Below are positions 11,234 through 23,552 of a stretch of 64,000 nucleotides of DNA, piece after piece (the first letter of the stretch is position 1; each line of letters starts with the position of its first letter). The stretch comes from Echinococcus granulosus (taxonomy: Eukaryota; Platyhelminthes; Cestoda; Cyclophyllidea; Taeniidae), in the NCBI RefSeq assembly GCF_000524195.1, contig NW_020170389.1, forward strand, positions 69,134-133,133, in the 5' to 3' direction. The notes beneath the pieces were generated by a model. It was not told where the DNA came from. It saw only the letters and a list, made by a program, of their open reading frames with translations, and made no database searches. The position numbers and the translations under genes are program-made.

Positions 11234-12666
11234 AACGTAAGGGAACAACCTATTTAATCGTCAACTACTTGCAGTATAACTAATGCAACTGAAATGTTAA
11301 ATTAAGCGCACACGTTAGTGATGAATTAAGTCAACCGCACATAATTAAGGTATATTTGAAAATACAAAACCTCAGCGAATGTTTCATTTTGAGCCCAAAG
11401 TTGAGTATTGCAAAGCCATATATCACGTCCAGGAAAAAACAGTCAAAAGACGAATATATTTTGTTTTAATATAAAACAAAGATACACTATTCGTTGCAAA
11501 CTTTTCCTCCCCCTATTTTTATTTTTCATACTAAAAATAAGCGCCATTTTGTCAAAACGAAAATAAATCTGAGCAATTAGTGCATGAACCTGTTTTTTTA
11601 GCCCTGAATTGTACACGAAAGAAATGCATGTCCTCAATTTAATGAAATAGTTTGATTAAGTGCCTTTAAAAGGCCTTTTTTCCCTTGTTCTACTTTTGTC
11701 TTTTTTGCTTTTTAAGAAAATATGTTTAGTAAACTTGCCTACTGTTTCAATAATTGATGTTTTTTGTATGCACGCGCGATTAAAGTCATTAAACAAATCG
11801 TTGCCGAACTACCTTCAAGGAATTAAAGGATTATCAAAATGTCGGCCTATAAGAAATTGAGCCTTGTGCCTGTAGAGTGTAATAACTTGGACAGGTAACT
11901 ACTAGAATGAACCTCGGTCATACTTGTAGTCGTTAAAAGATTGATCAGTTATTTTGTTAATGTATTATAATAAAAGGATTTAGTTAGCATTACGACTGCC
12001 TGAGTCTTCCCTGAGTTTATAATAAGTCAGAGAAGTACGAAAGAACGTGCGTGACTAACGTACAGAAGGGCTGGTAGACTATCGGCGCATTCCGAAAATC
12101 TGTTTGCAGGGTAAGAGTACAACCCAGAGAGCCTGTCGTGCCCAGGTAGTCAAGCCCTTTGGCGGAGCTAAATAGCAAACCGTGCAAGATGCACGCATAA
12201 ATCCATCGTTTGCAACGACTAGCCATCATCCCTTGCCTTAATACCTTAAAAATTTTGCTTCTTTGATATTGTATTATTTGTCAAAATCAGTGATTTTGCA
12301 CCTAGATATTTTGTGAACTTTGAGTGGTCTTGATGGTCTAGGTCACCGTCTGTAACCGAACCAGCCTTTGGGGTGGCCTACATTTTGGCATATATCTGTT
12401 CATGTCACGGTAAATAATCCGAAAACAAATTACTAGTATAATGTGTAAAAGGATTTTGTGCTTTGTGGAAGAGGAATTTGTTAAGACGACAAACAGCGAG
12501 GGTGATCACTCGATCATAAATTCAAGCGGATCCTTGTGATTCGTCCCCTCCGTCTACCCAATCAGCAGCCACCGCACGCACCACAAATCAGTGAGTGTGT
12601 GGACCTCCACGCAATTTTTTCTCTACTCATTTCAAGTGCCACACTTACACACTACCACCAGGAGTC
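11234..12666. promoter_or_regulatory. Divergent intergenic region between M-Ras and the acidic-tail gene
   Basis: The two start codons face away from each other 1.43 kb apart, so this segment must carry both 5' untranslated regions and probably both promoters. It is AT-rich around 11340-11980. I see no unambiguous TATA box or initiator, and the open frames here (for example 11443-11637 minus, 12017-12229 minus) are not supported as genes. Confidence 0.5.
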
Positions 12667-13935
12667 ATGTCGTCACCTCTTCCGTCATCCTTTGACTTGA
12701 AAATCACGGTCAAACTAACCAAGCGTGTGCCCATCAATCCCCGTGAGGACCTTCTAAATCGCAATCTCGGCGACATCTACCACCAGTGCCTGCAGATCCT
12801 CGCTGGCAAGAATTACGATGAAAAGCGAATAAGCTCAAAAGTAAATTCCACCAAAGATGGTCTAGTGCTGGCTAAAGGCTCCTGGTGGGTCTATGGGCCA
12901 CCTGTCCAACTTTTGGCCTACAAAAACATTCTCCAGTTCTCTTCGTGTCCCGGACGTCCAGCCAAAGTTCTCATGCTCATCACCAATGAAGATAGAACAA
13001 AAACAGAGTTGGTTGTTGTTAAAACAAAGGGTCCCGGTTACGCAAACCATCTCCTGAGTGTACTACGAAAAAACGTGATTGTAGCGCATCAACATTTAGC
13101 TCAAAATACAAATTCGGCTGTGAGCAGCGGGTCAAGACCGGTTAGCTATCAGAAAGAGGTGAGTGGCACGTATCCGTCAACACGGAAACTCTCCACTAAT
13201 CACTCCTCCATTCCTCAACAGAAACGAAGACCTGCCCCAAATCCTCCCACTGCAAAAGTTCAAGAACCCCAACAACTTGAGAAGGTTATCAGTCCAAAAG
13301 TGCCTGAGGACCTTCCAGAAACGAGGATACGCCCAGAACGCGTCAAGAGGACCAAGGTACAGAGTGCGAAGCTGGACAGTGAGTCCTCAACTCTAACTAA
13401 TGGAAACTACCGAAGTAACTATTCCAAAACAACCTACGATCCAGAGACGAAGGTAGAGACGCTCGACTCTGTGGTCTGTTATGGTCAGGAGGCAGAAAAA
13501 GTAGCGAAATCAAAGAACAGCAATGCGAAACCGAGGAAACCTAAGAATCGAGCCCCGAGAGAACTCAGCACCCTGAGTGGTGGACGAAAGGTAACGCGGG
13601 AATTCGATGAGAACAATACGCCATGGGAGGTGAATATTTGCTACATCAAGCATGATCCTCTCGTGGGTTGTGTGGAGGATGAATCTGGACCAATTTACAT
13701 GTACACAGCGCATCAATTGGTGCCCAGAGATGATTACGATAATTACTGCTCAGATGACAGCGAGGAAAACTCTTTCAGTGATGAAGACAGTGACGACAGT
13801 ACCTCGTCGGACAGTGAGGACAGTCAGGACCAGAATAGGGAGTTGGAGAGATTTATGATGCTGAGCGGGAGTAACAACGCTGACCACGCGACCAACGGAA
13901 CTGGTGGCAAATTGAGTGAAGTCTACGAGTACTAA
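12667..13935 (+). CDS. Unrecognised protein with possible PTB/PH-like domain and acidic tail, 422 residues
   Basis: The frame is open from before 12595; I chose the ATG at 12667 (MSSPLPSSFDLKITVKL). Residues about 8-145 could form a phosphotyrosine-binding or PH-like fold. The stretch STKDGLVLAKG, then QLLAYKNILQFSSCPGRPAKVLML, then ELVVVKTKG resembles PTB strand order, but this is an impression, not a match. Residues about 165-300 are basic and Pro/Ser-rich (for example QKRRPAPNPP), as in adaptor linkers. The C-terminus is strongly acidic, rich in Asp, Glu and Ser from about residue 355. There is no signal peptide or membrane segment. An in-frame, stop-free 63-nt segment at 13159-13221 has intron-like ends (GAG|GTGAGT ... 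CCTCAACAG), so the spliced protein may be 401 residues. An AATAAA at 14352 could be its polyadenylation signal. The function is unknown. Confidence 0.75.
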   Translation: MSSPLPSSFDLKITVKLTKRVPINPREDLLNRNLGDIYHQCLQILAGKNYDEKRISSKVNSTKDGLVLAKGSWWVYGPPVQLLAYKNILQFSSCPGRPAKVLMLITNEDRTKTELVVVKTKGPGYANHLLSVLRKNVIVAHQHLAQNTNSAVSSGSRPVSYQKEVSGTYPSTRKLSTNHSSIPQQKRRPAPNPPTAKVQEPQQLEKVISPKVPEDLPETRIRPERVKRTKVQSAKLDSESSTLTNGNYRSNYSKTTYDPETKVETLDSVVCYGQEAEKVAKSKNSNAKPRKPKNRAPRELSTLSGGRKVTREFDENNTPWEVNICYIKHDPLVGCVEDESGPIYMYTAHQLVPRDDYDNYCSDDSEENSFSDEDSDDSTSSDSEDSQDQNRELERFMMLSGSNNADHATNGTGGKLSEVYEY

Positions 13936-16900
13936 ACTCTGCCCCCCGCCTTCCACGTTTTCCTTGCTGCAAGAATTGACCCACACGCTCATACAAGCAG
14001 GACTATTTCGTCCGGTGATTTATGGTTTTCGATACTAACATCATTTTTTATATGTAAAGATGGATATATTTGGGAAAAGGCCAGTAATGTATCCTTGTCA
14101 TTTTTGTGTCTTGTCTTCTTGGGTAAGGTGCCTAATCAAGCCAAGTGGAAGGTCACCTCTAATTCGTTGCATTCCACTTTGAATTTTTTAACTTCGGATT
14201 GAATGACCGAAGTTCTGCGTGCCATACCTAAAATACCCATCGAACTAACTTGCTAACAGCCACTGAGGCATTTTTGTTGGGATTCTGAATAATAATAATG
14301 CAAAGTTATGTTTGGCCATTTCCTGCTATAGACTTCCGCTTTCAGTTTTAAAATAAATTTATTGAATATCTAGGAAGATGCAAAAATCATGAGCAGTTGT
14401 AGAAGTAGTTATTGTGTCCTCTTAGGGTCATAATTTTGCAGCACTTTTCCAAATTGGGAGGCAAAAGTTGCTGCCTTTGCTCTCGGATTGTGAGATTCCC
14501 CTACCGAAAAATACCTCGTGATGAATTGTTCCATCCTTTTGCTTATCCAGAGCGTTGAATGACAAGAGCAAGGAAATTGTATTGACTGGCGCAGAGTTAT
14601 CAGGCCTGACATACGCACACTCACGCTATGTCGAGCCTGACAACGAGCCCTGTCAGGCCTCGGTGGTAGAATACACGCCCTTGTGATTTTTCATTTCAAA
14701 GGCAAAGTTTCATTTACACAGTATTTGGGAGCTTTGAGACTAAATCAAGTTAAATGGTGAAGTGCTTAGCTTCTTATAAAGGCACTGCAAATGGGGAATG
14801 TGGAATTGTTGTCCAAAGGTCTAAATCCAGTCAATAAGCCGACGTGAGGTCAGACAAGACAACCAAACCCCTTCAAGCGCTTGCGGCCGGTTCGTGGAGT
14901 AGAATTAACCCAATGCTTTCCAGTGGCTAAGCAACAGTCTAAATTGACAAAACAGCCGTGGCACACACACCGAGCTGGCTCAGTACTTAGGTGAGATCAT
15001 TGAATGGGATTGCCATGTTCCTTATCACACCTTTTAACGTTGTTCTACTTTAGAGACAGCAAGAAAATCTTCTTAATTTTTGTTCGACAAAGCAAAAGGT
15101 TACATTTTTAGTTGTATAGCATGAATGTAATTGGCGTCACGCATGTGTGACGCTCCGACTCTAGCCTGAAGCGGATGTCACAAGTATGTGGCGCAAGTTC
15201 CCTGTAAGTTAAGGGCAGTTGATTTCATTAAATCGTGTCACAAACAGTTTACCTGACGCTAAGGCAGTGATATGACGTCAAAGTAGTAGAAAAGTGGTGA
15301 GAAAAAAGTGTTTATCATTTTTGCATCTGTGACAGCGAAGACGGCCCTGAAATTACTGGTTCAGCCCTAGCCATTTCTAGAAAAAGGCCTTTTGTGAACA
15401 TCTTTCGCTGTTTTGAGTAGACAGATCTTCGACGTGACTGTTATGCCGTAGGTGAGAAATTGCTGCAACCCACTAGTTACACATTTCTCTACCCTTGGGA
15501 GGAAGTGAATGGAAGTGTAGAGTAGATCGTTTGGCGATAAGCGGTGAACAGTGATTTACAGTGAAGGCCAAACATCTACCATCAATTCATATCTACAGCT
15601 CAAGCGAAGGAAATGAGGGACAAAGGGGTGGTCTTTTAGTTTTCTTCCCATCACTATCCATGCGGCAGCCACTTGAGTAACAGTTTCCATGACCGTGACA
15701 GGTGGTGTGAGCTTCAAAGATTTGCTTCGTTATTTAAGCTAAACATTAATGACACGTAATCCTCCCTTCAAATGAAGGAGCATGAGTCCTCTTGAGTGTG
15801 ATGCAACAGCTATTTTGAGTGTCACCTCACCACAGTCAAACTGTCAAAGTCACAGAATGCAGACCGCACATCACGCCTTCTCCACACGACACACGCAAAA
15901 TTCAGCGCAGCTAAACTCGACTCTTGGAGCAGGCAGGCTGGGTCCTCATCTGTGGGTCTAATTTAGACGACATTTGATGATATGGGGGCGGTGATTCCAG
16001 TGAAAGCAATCCAAATCGCCATATCGACAGGCTAACGCATATCTATTTATGCTTAATAATCGTTGCCAGAATCTCCAACGTGCCAAAAAGGCGTAGTTCG
16101 CCAATAAGGAAGGGGATTGGGAGTATTCAGAAAGAATAGCATTTATAGGACACTAGACCTCTCAACCTCCTTATTATAGCTAAAATCTTACGCATAAAGT
16201 CCATCTTGTCCTTAAACAGTTTACTTGCCTTCGTCTTTGCTACTGACAACTGGAATTAAGTAGCCACGTGGCAATTTTACATGGCTTTCTGAGCTTGCCT
16301 CCGGTACGCTGAAAACGGACTTAAAAGGTCCCTTTGTGTGCCCCTACTTTTACTTTCAACTTAAATTAGTCCGGATCATGCCGTTTTCCTGAACCTAACC
16401 TTGATATAAAGAGCTGCATGAGGCAAAAAACATGGCGCTCTAGCGGACAATCTGGAAGCATTGCGCTTGATTCACTTAGCCTGTGCCACCTATGCTGCCA
16501 GCTTCCCTGCTCTTGTGTGTACCAGTAGTAGGGTCCACTAATTTCAGACCAAACACAGGCACAGGCTCCGCGTACTTTTGCCACCTTGACTCCCAAGCAC
16601 AACAGTCTCGTATCCTGGCAATTTCTCAAATAAAATTCCAGAAGCCATTCCATCAAGAGGCTAAATCTGATTATGCTGCTCGGAAGGTCGTGTTTGTGTG
16701 AACCACAACCTCCATTGCGTAGATACGGAGAGGGGAGAGAGAATAGCCCTAGGTCCTATATTTCATCAAGGTTTCACTCCACCTAATTATTCCTTAATTG
16801 GTGATAATAAACGCTCAGCAGAGTTATTTAATCTAAAATGAGCACCTTTTGGTTGATAAATGATCCGTAAATGATTCTGCAAACATTCATCAAGCAATAA

Positions 16901-19058
16901 AATTACCTCTTTTTCCCCCTCTCTTGCATTCCGTTTGGCTAAGAGGAGGAGGGTGTGTTTTTAAGGCCCTTGAAACAACATTTAAGTATACGCATAAAGA
17001 AGAGGACATAATTTGCATTTTGAATTCGCCTTACATCCAACTGAAAGAACACTTCGCTCCTTTTTCAACTTCTCCAGTATGTAGCGGCNCTTTCATCACC
17101 TAATCTTCGTTCGGTGGGGTAGGTAACCTCCACACCACACCATCATCTCACCAAATCTAACTTCTTTGTACGGTGTGGCACTTTTTTGGCAGAACCGAAG
17201 TGATTGAAAGCCAACAGCCCCGAATTAAATTCACACATGCTTTTACAAGAGACACCTGACATGGTAGTGAGCAGTCACCTCGCTTCACCACTTCACGTGA
17301 ACATCGTACTACCTTTTCTTCTTCACCGGCTTCCCTTACTTATTAATTGGAAGGTCAAATTTGTGAATGGTACTGTATCGTGCCTGAATCATCCCCATCA
17401 TTATGCCTCAGCAGTACCTCTTATGATTTCGTTGTTAATTTCTTCTGGAGGGTACCTTTCGTGATGCAAACAGTGGTGAAACTTGCTTCCACCCATTCTA
17501 CGTCTACCGAGCACAAAAATTGGATAAGTTTTAAGGTTTAAAAATGTGGGATTTGAGTTTTAAAACTTAACAGAGGATTAAAATATGCGCATTTGGATGG
17601 GTAAGAAGTTGCTCATGACGCATGAAGCCTCGGGAAGGGGGACTGCAGGTGACTAGTGTGGAGTGACATCACTTGATCAGTCCGTGTGACAGAGAGTGAC
17701 AAGCACACAGTGAGAGTTTCATTATCCCTTTCGCGTACACACGCAACAGGGCATACAAAATTTCAGAACTGACAAAGGTGAATCACACAGTCGCAGAAGG
17801 GCGATCCTACGTCACCACAACGCACACGGTGAAGGGCGTAGTATCGTGTCAAACTCACCCTCCTCTTACTCCTTAGCCCGACAATCTGTAGTAATTGTTA
17901 TGCATCGTTTGGACTTGCTTTGAGGCTGGAAGGTGTACGTATCCGGAAACAGTTCCATTAAATGCGTGAAGAAGAGTGGGAAGACCAGCGATACCCATGA
18001 GGTATATGCTACCTTGCTTGGTAGTTTCACGTTTTGAATGGTTGCGTTGCAACAGTCTCTCATTTGTGAGTCTGCATTTGTAGCAATTGTCAATACATTC
18101 GGTCGTGCGTCCTGCTTGGGTCAAAGGATAGAAGGCACTGAGCACTGGCACCGACTGAACACACCGGAACTGTTCTGCAAGGTTTTTTGAGGCATACCAG
18201 CTAGGATGGAACCCAACCGGTGACGGGGAGGGTGCATGGCACAGTGGAGAACTCAATGCCCCCTCCAAAACTGTCAAGCCATGAGAGACTCAATAACAGA
18301 AGGAACATAACATGGAAGAACATAAAACAACTAAAATGAAGAACTCGGTGTCCAACGAGTGGAACTACTCACATTGCAGTGCACGACGATCTCTTGTTCT
18401 AAAAAGTAGATGGTTTTCGTGACTGAAGAGGTACCTAAGGTAATTCAATATTGTTACTCACGGCAAGAGCTAATGCGACCCGCCTGTCGAGGTAAAACGC
18501 GAACCATTCAGGTATTTGAACTGGCAAATATCGTAGGCTCTCGGAAGAGAGATAAGTGGTACATAAAACGGGGTAAAGAAGTTGATAAGCGAAACAATGT
18601 ATTTTAGCGCATTATTTGTAATCAGGAGAGGATTGAGAGAGGAAGAAAAATTTGGAGATGGGGCAGTAAGGCAGCAGGGTACATCTGGCAGTGAAAGGCA
18701 TAGCATTATCAACTTTTTTTCGTACTCTTCAACTGTTGGGAAGTTCTCTTCACGTGTGGGGATAAATAAATAGACTGTTCAACATCCTTATATATAATAT
18801 GTATATACTCGTATCAGGTAGGCTGATAGGGTGGGTGGGTAGGTTAACTTGGAGCATCCGCGAAAGGCAAGCAGAAGGACTGGTCTCTTCTGATATGGCG
18901 ACCCAACGAAATAGAGAGATAGAGGAGAGGGAAGGAGGGAGAGAAAGGTAAATATGAATGAGCAAAGGTGGTCATTAAGAAGTATCCGCGCCGCTGGACA
19001 ACAGCAGGTAGGAGATAGAGGATAAGGAGGAGAAGGAAGAGGAGAGTTAAGTACAGGG
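13936..19058. other. 5.1-kb intergenic region, no supported gene
   Basis: I find no chain of exons here on either strand. It includes the 3' region of the acidic-tail gene, a palindrome pair at 15136-15192, one ambiguous base (N) at 17089, and a purine-rich GA tract at about 18900-19050 just before the small gene. The longest open frames (17873-18277 minus, 16366-16656 minus) have no recognisable features. Confidence 0.5.
15136..15192. repeat. Paired 16-bp palindromes, second locus
   Basis: GTCACGCATGTGTGAC at 15136-15151 and the degenerate copy GTCACAAGTATGTGGC at 15177-15192 start 41 bp apart. This is close to the 44-bp spacing of the pair at 5345-5404, which suggests one repeat family with a conserved internal arrangement. 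Confidence 0.55.
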
Positions 19059-19384
19059 ATGAGGTTTGCGAAAACGCTTTACGAAGATCTTCGAAACGAC
19101 CCTTTGACAAAAGCAACGGTTGGTGAGATTGTTGTAGAACTATATTCACGTCCTCTGCTAGCACACGAGCGATTTCTGTCCCGGTGGAAGTGAGTCTACA
19201 ACCGAAAGCGACCGCATTTAAGATCCCTCTCCCTTCATTTGCATGCTCCTGGTCTAATAGATCATCTGCGGCAGGAGGAGATGCACGAACTTACTTTACG
19301 AAACAACATCAGAGGCTAGAGAATGAATACGAGAGATTAATGACACTTGAATATACCACCACATCTACTAATGGAAGCACATGA
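19059..19384 (+). CDS. Probable small two-exon gene, 84 residues
   Basis: Exon 1 is 19059-19189 and exon 2 is 19261-19384, separated by a 71-nt intron with strong ends (TGGAA|GTGAGT ... GGTCTAATAG) that joins in phase. The start is an ATG preceded by ACAGGG, which could be a cis or trans splice acceptor. An in-frame stop lies 36 nt upstream of the ATG. The protein begins MRFAKTLYEDLRND. Its second half (FTKQHQRLENEYERLMTLEY) looks helical and could form a short coiled coil, and it ends with a Thr/Ser-rich tail. There is no signal peptide and no membrane segment. I do not recognise the family. It could instead be the last two exons of a longer gene, but I found no exons upstream. It converges on twitchin, with 142 bp between the two stop codons. 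Confidence 0.45.
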
Positions 19385-19526
19385 GCCCTGACTCACCCAC
19401 TTAGGCAAGTCACATGGTTAGTTGTATGCATGCGTTTAATGGTAATAATGACACTAGAATGACAAGTCAAGGCTACCAAGGAGGAGGGGGAAGGAGGAAG
19501 ATGAAAAAGCGATCAATCACCTACCC

Positions 19527-22500
19527 CTAGGGTAATTTGGCTGCGGGTTTGACCTGAATGTCGATCCACCACTCCGAATGCTCCCCTTCGGCATTCTGAG
19601 CGATTATGGCGTATTTTCCACTGTCGGCTGGAATTAATTCACCTCCGGGAAGAGAAATCTTTGCCGACAATCCGTCCTCGGAGATGACTGGTTGAGCCTC
19701 CTCCATCTCCAATTCATTCTGGCATAGCATCACTAGAAAAACACCATTGGCTCAATGCAATATTCAAAGTATTCAGAAGATTGACACTTGTGGTGCCAAT
19801 AAAAAGCAGTTTTTACTTTGTAAACTACGGGAGTAATTTATGCCCTCAATTGATGAATACTTAAGGAAATTAATTGGAGAATGAAATACTACTTATGTGG
19901 AAAGAAACTCACAGCTAGTAACAGGACTAGTAAACGAACATTCCAGTTCAATTGGGCGATCGGCGGTGGTCATTACTGACTTCGGGAAGGAGAGGAATTG
20001 TGGCCCAGGAAGGGGATTTTGCGGGTCTACAACAAATAGGATGAAAAATAAGTAGAAGAGAGAATGGGTTACGTTGAATCAAGCAGGTGGCTTTAGTCTT
20101 TATTCACAGGAGAAACATGAGCTGGGATTAAGATGCGTTCATAGCAAACTGTGGGTAAATGGCAAGTTGGTTAAATGAAAAGCTCCCACTCGGAAATGAA
20201 TACCTACCCCTGACAGAGAGGTATCCCACAGTTGTAACACGGCCATCGGTATTGACAGCATAGCATACGTAGATGCCGGAGTCCTCGAGTTCAACGTCCT
20301 TGATAGTAAGTATGACCTCACTACCCTTCATGGTGATGTCATACTTGTCATCCGGTGCTAGCACCTTCCCATTGAAGGACCACCCGACTCCGGTAGCATT
20401 TTTGAACTCGCAACTGAAGGTTGCCGATCCTACACCCAACTCAACAATCTGGCCCTGGAGTTGACGCAACAAGATGGGCACTTCGGGTTTGAAGCTAGAT
20501 TGCTCATCTCTGGCGTCTTCGTCCACATGGTCAACTTCACCGAATTCATGATCAACGGGTTCTCCGTTCTCGACAACTTCATTGAGAGGTGAGGACTCCT
20601 CTTTATCTCCAAATTGTTCTGTGAGAGAGATGTCGTTCATAGGAGCAAAAGAATTTGCGTCTTCCAGCATGGACTGCATTTTTCCTAGTATGGAAGGATT
20701 GTAACTTAATGGACTTAAATAAGATATGGGTAAGATAATGTGAGAACCGCAAAGGCGCCAAAATCTAACCTGAGATGACTAGGACTTCGCCCGTCATGAA
20801 AGAAAAAAGCAATTTTGAATAAGATGGCACAAAAAATCATCTTAGAGACTTACTTCGGACACTGAACTCGGTTCTGGTCCTTGCGACACCAGCGGAGTTG
20901 ATTGCCTTGCACTCGTAACTGCCCGAGTCATCGCGAGTGAGATCGACGATTCGGAGAGTGCTTCGACAACCATCGCTTGAAGTTCTAATGCTTATATGAC
21001 CGTCCGATGTCACCTCCTGCAACCGTGACAGCCACAAAAACAGCATTTCCACTGGTCTCACTTTACATGGTCACATTTCATGATAACGTCCTCTCAATGA
21101 CTGAAGGTTTAAAAGTCTCTTTTACGCAATTTCTGCAAAAATTTCCTAAAATGCACTTTCAAAAGGCAAGGAAATGATCCAAGTCCCTTAAAAATGAAAG
21201 CTGATTCTGGATCGCCCCCTTTCAGTCCAGGCAGTGTATGTCACTGTGATCACTGTGTTAATCTAACTCTGAAGTGGGTTTTGATTATCTAGATAGGGCT
21301 CAGCCCTGATTTCATCACACCGCGAGAAAATCGCCAAATGAAGGAGGATTAATCACTCGAGCTCAATTTATATAATGCGCACTCGCAGAAGTGCGCATAT
21401 CGGATAGCACACAAGCCCCAGATCACCTTTCGTAACGCATTTTCACCCATGTCTTATTTCACGCCTGGTTTTTTTCTCTCTACAGAAACCCACCTGTCCA
21501 TTCACACTCCAAATGATGCTAGCACTTGGTTCCGCTGGAAGGAATCGTGCCTCCAGGGCAAGTGTATCTCCTTCGTAGAGGTCGGTAGGTGCTTCAATGG
21601 CGCTCTGCAGGACGGGAGACGTCTGTTGAGGTGAGACCTCACGGAGACCCGACGAGCGTCTCTCCGATGACCGATAGCTGGTGCGAGTGGTAGTAGTGGT
21701 AGTAGTAGTGGTAACCATTCTATCTCCCGTGATTGATGACTCACGCCAGGTGGATGTGGATCTGTACGTATCCGAGGTTGTTGAAGGATAGGGCATCGTG
21801 CTGGAAGCTCGCATTCCCCTGACACCTGCTGTCGATGCCAGCAGGCGCCTCACTCGGTTCGCTGAAACGAGAATGTATTCGTTTTAAAGCTAGTCGACTC
21901 ACTGGCATGCTTAACAGACGCTTAAGTGCCCCACGTTCAACAACGAGTTTGCAAACAGTCTCATCCTCGCCGAGCTTGTTGCTCGCCCGACAGGTATATT
22001 TGCCTGAATGATGTTCGCTGCAACTGTAAATCTCCAACGACGAGATACCCAACATTGTCTGAATGTCGTAGTCTCCGCCTCGCTCTATTTGATGTCCATC
22101 CTACAGAGAAAATTAACCATTGATTGCCTCAGATCTCTCTCAATTCAATAAGACGGTTGGACCGAATATTCTGCTTTTCTTGGATGAAGCAAAAATTGGT
22201 GGAGTTTTCAACAAACCTTGAACCAGGTGAGTTGTGGAGATGGATTTCCGTCAGCAGTACAGGTGAGTTTCACGGAATGCCCATCTTGGATAAAACGATT
22301 CCTCAACGATAATGAAAATCTCGGAGGGAATTCTTCCGGTAGAATAACCTCGTACTCCTTCAGAACGAACTTCTTCTTTGGCATCACGGAGGGTTCTAAG
22401 AGAGTGGAGCAGAAATTAAGCAATAGTAGCGTGTTTGCATCCAGGCAAACAAATCGGCAAAGGGAGTGATCTTTGGTCTTGTGGTCTTTAGCCACAGACC

Positions 22501-23552
22501 TTTTTGAGAGAGAGGAGAAACTTTTCCACCTTCAGTTGGACTTCAGCGAACCAAGAGCACTCCAAAAATGCAAGTTTCACCTTTACCATCTTATCAGTCC
22601 CAAGTTTAGACCTTTTTTGCCTACACTGTCTTGAAACCTTTGACTAGCCACAATATTAGCTTTCTTGTATCTCCATAAATCAAATTGCTTCATTTCTATT
22701 ATCTCCAGACGCCACTCCATAAATTTAAAAACTGCTGACACAGTTCATGTAGTGACTGATATCTCAGTGGAAATGTCAATCACATTTAGGACATTGCTTA
22801 GAAGATAAATAATCCACAAATTAACATCTAGTAAAGAGCCCAAACCTATCAGTGGTAAGCAAAATTTCCCATGATCTGCACCACTTCTTCCGAGAATTGA
22901 CACCTTTCACTACAATCACATTAATCTGTAAGCACAATGGTAAATACACATCTACATTGGGGTGAAAATTAGTGCTACTCTTCTTTGCACCACATTGTGT
23001 CCTACTTCCTTATGCAAATTGCATGCATGCCCTTATCCCCCAACAGTTGGTGCAAATTAAGAAAAAAAAAACATGCGTGCGCCTATCTTTTTAAATAACT
23101 TCTCTTGACTGAAGCCAAATTGATCTCTCACGGTGGAGGCAGTAGCAGCTCACCTCGAGTCGTTTCCCGAACAGGCTCAACAGTGAGGTAGGCGGAGCTC
23201 TCCTTTCGGCCAAAGCTGTTCTCCGCGCGGACGATGTACTCGCCCTCATCCTCGGATCTCTTTGTTCGGCTAACTTTAAGGGAGTAGTCGTGACCTGAAT
23301 AGCGTTGCATATACTTGAGACTCTGATTCAGAGGTGTGCCTCGGTACACCCTAAATGTGAAAAATCCGAACGTCAAAAAGTCAGTCTACTTGGGCGGCTT
23401 AAGTAAGTCAAATGAACTGAAAACCGAAATGTACCAAGTGATTACGGGTTCGGAGACACCAATGACACGGCAATCGAATTGAGCGGTGTTGCCTTCGATA
23501 ACTGTCTGACCGGTGGGATGACGGATAAATCTGGGGCCGGCTTCGCGGTGGT
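19527..23552 (-). CDS. unc-22: Twitchin C-terminal Ig domains 23-27 with linkers
   Basis: The exons are 23435-23552 and 23154-23350 (Ig23), 22217-22395 and 21903-22100 (Ig24), 21494-21861 (Ser/Thr linker then Ig25), 20854-21016 (rest of Ig25),  20208-20684 (acidic linker then Ig26), 19913-20026 and 19527-19732 (Ig27, ending PAAKLP then TAG). Ig hallmarks include SEDEGEYIVRAENSFG (Ig23), HHSGKYTCRASNKLG (Ig24), DDSGSYECKAINSAG (Ig25), EDSGIYVCYAVNTDG (Ig26) and ADSGKYAIIAQNAEG (Ig27). The linker before Ig25 contains a run of nine Thr and many Ser/Arg; the one before Ig26 is acidic. The strong donor at 21902 and acceptor at 21862 do not join in frame, so that junction is uncertain. Confidence 0.88.

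Noticed and set aside
16366..16701. Overlapping open frames on both strands
   Set aside because: Neither shows a recognisable motif or a splice-consistent neighbour.
17873..18277. 134-codon minus-strand open frame
   Set aside because: No domain, no supporting splice context and uneven composition. Probably chance.
23401..23435. Read-through of Ig23 past TGG TAC ATT
   Set aside because: Ending the exon at ACTTG|GTACAT joins in phase to VYRGTPLNQS and restores the Ig tryptophan, so the extension is intron.
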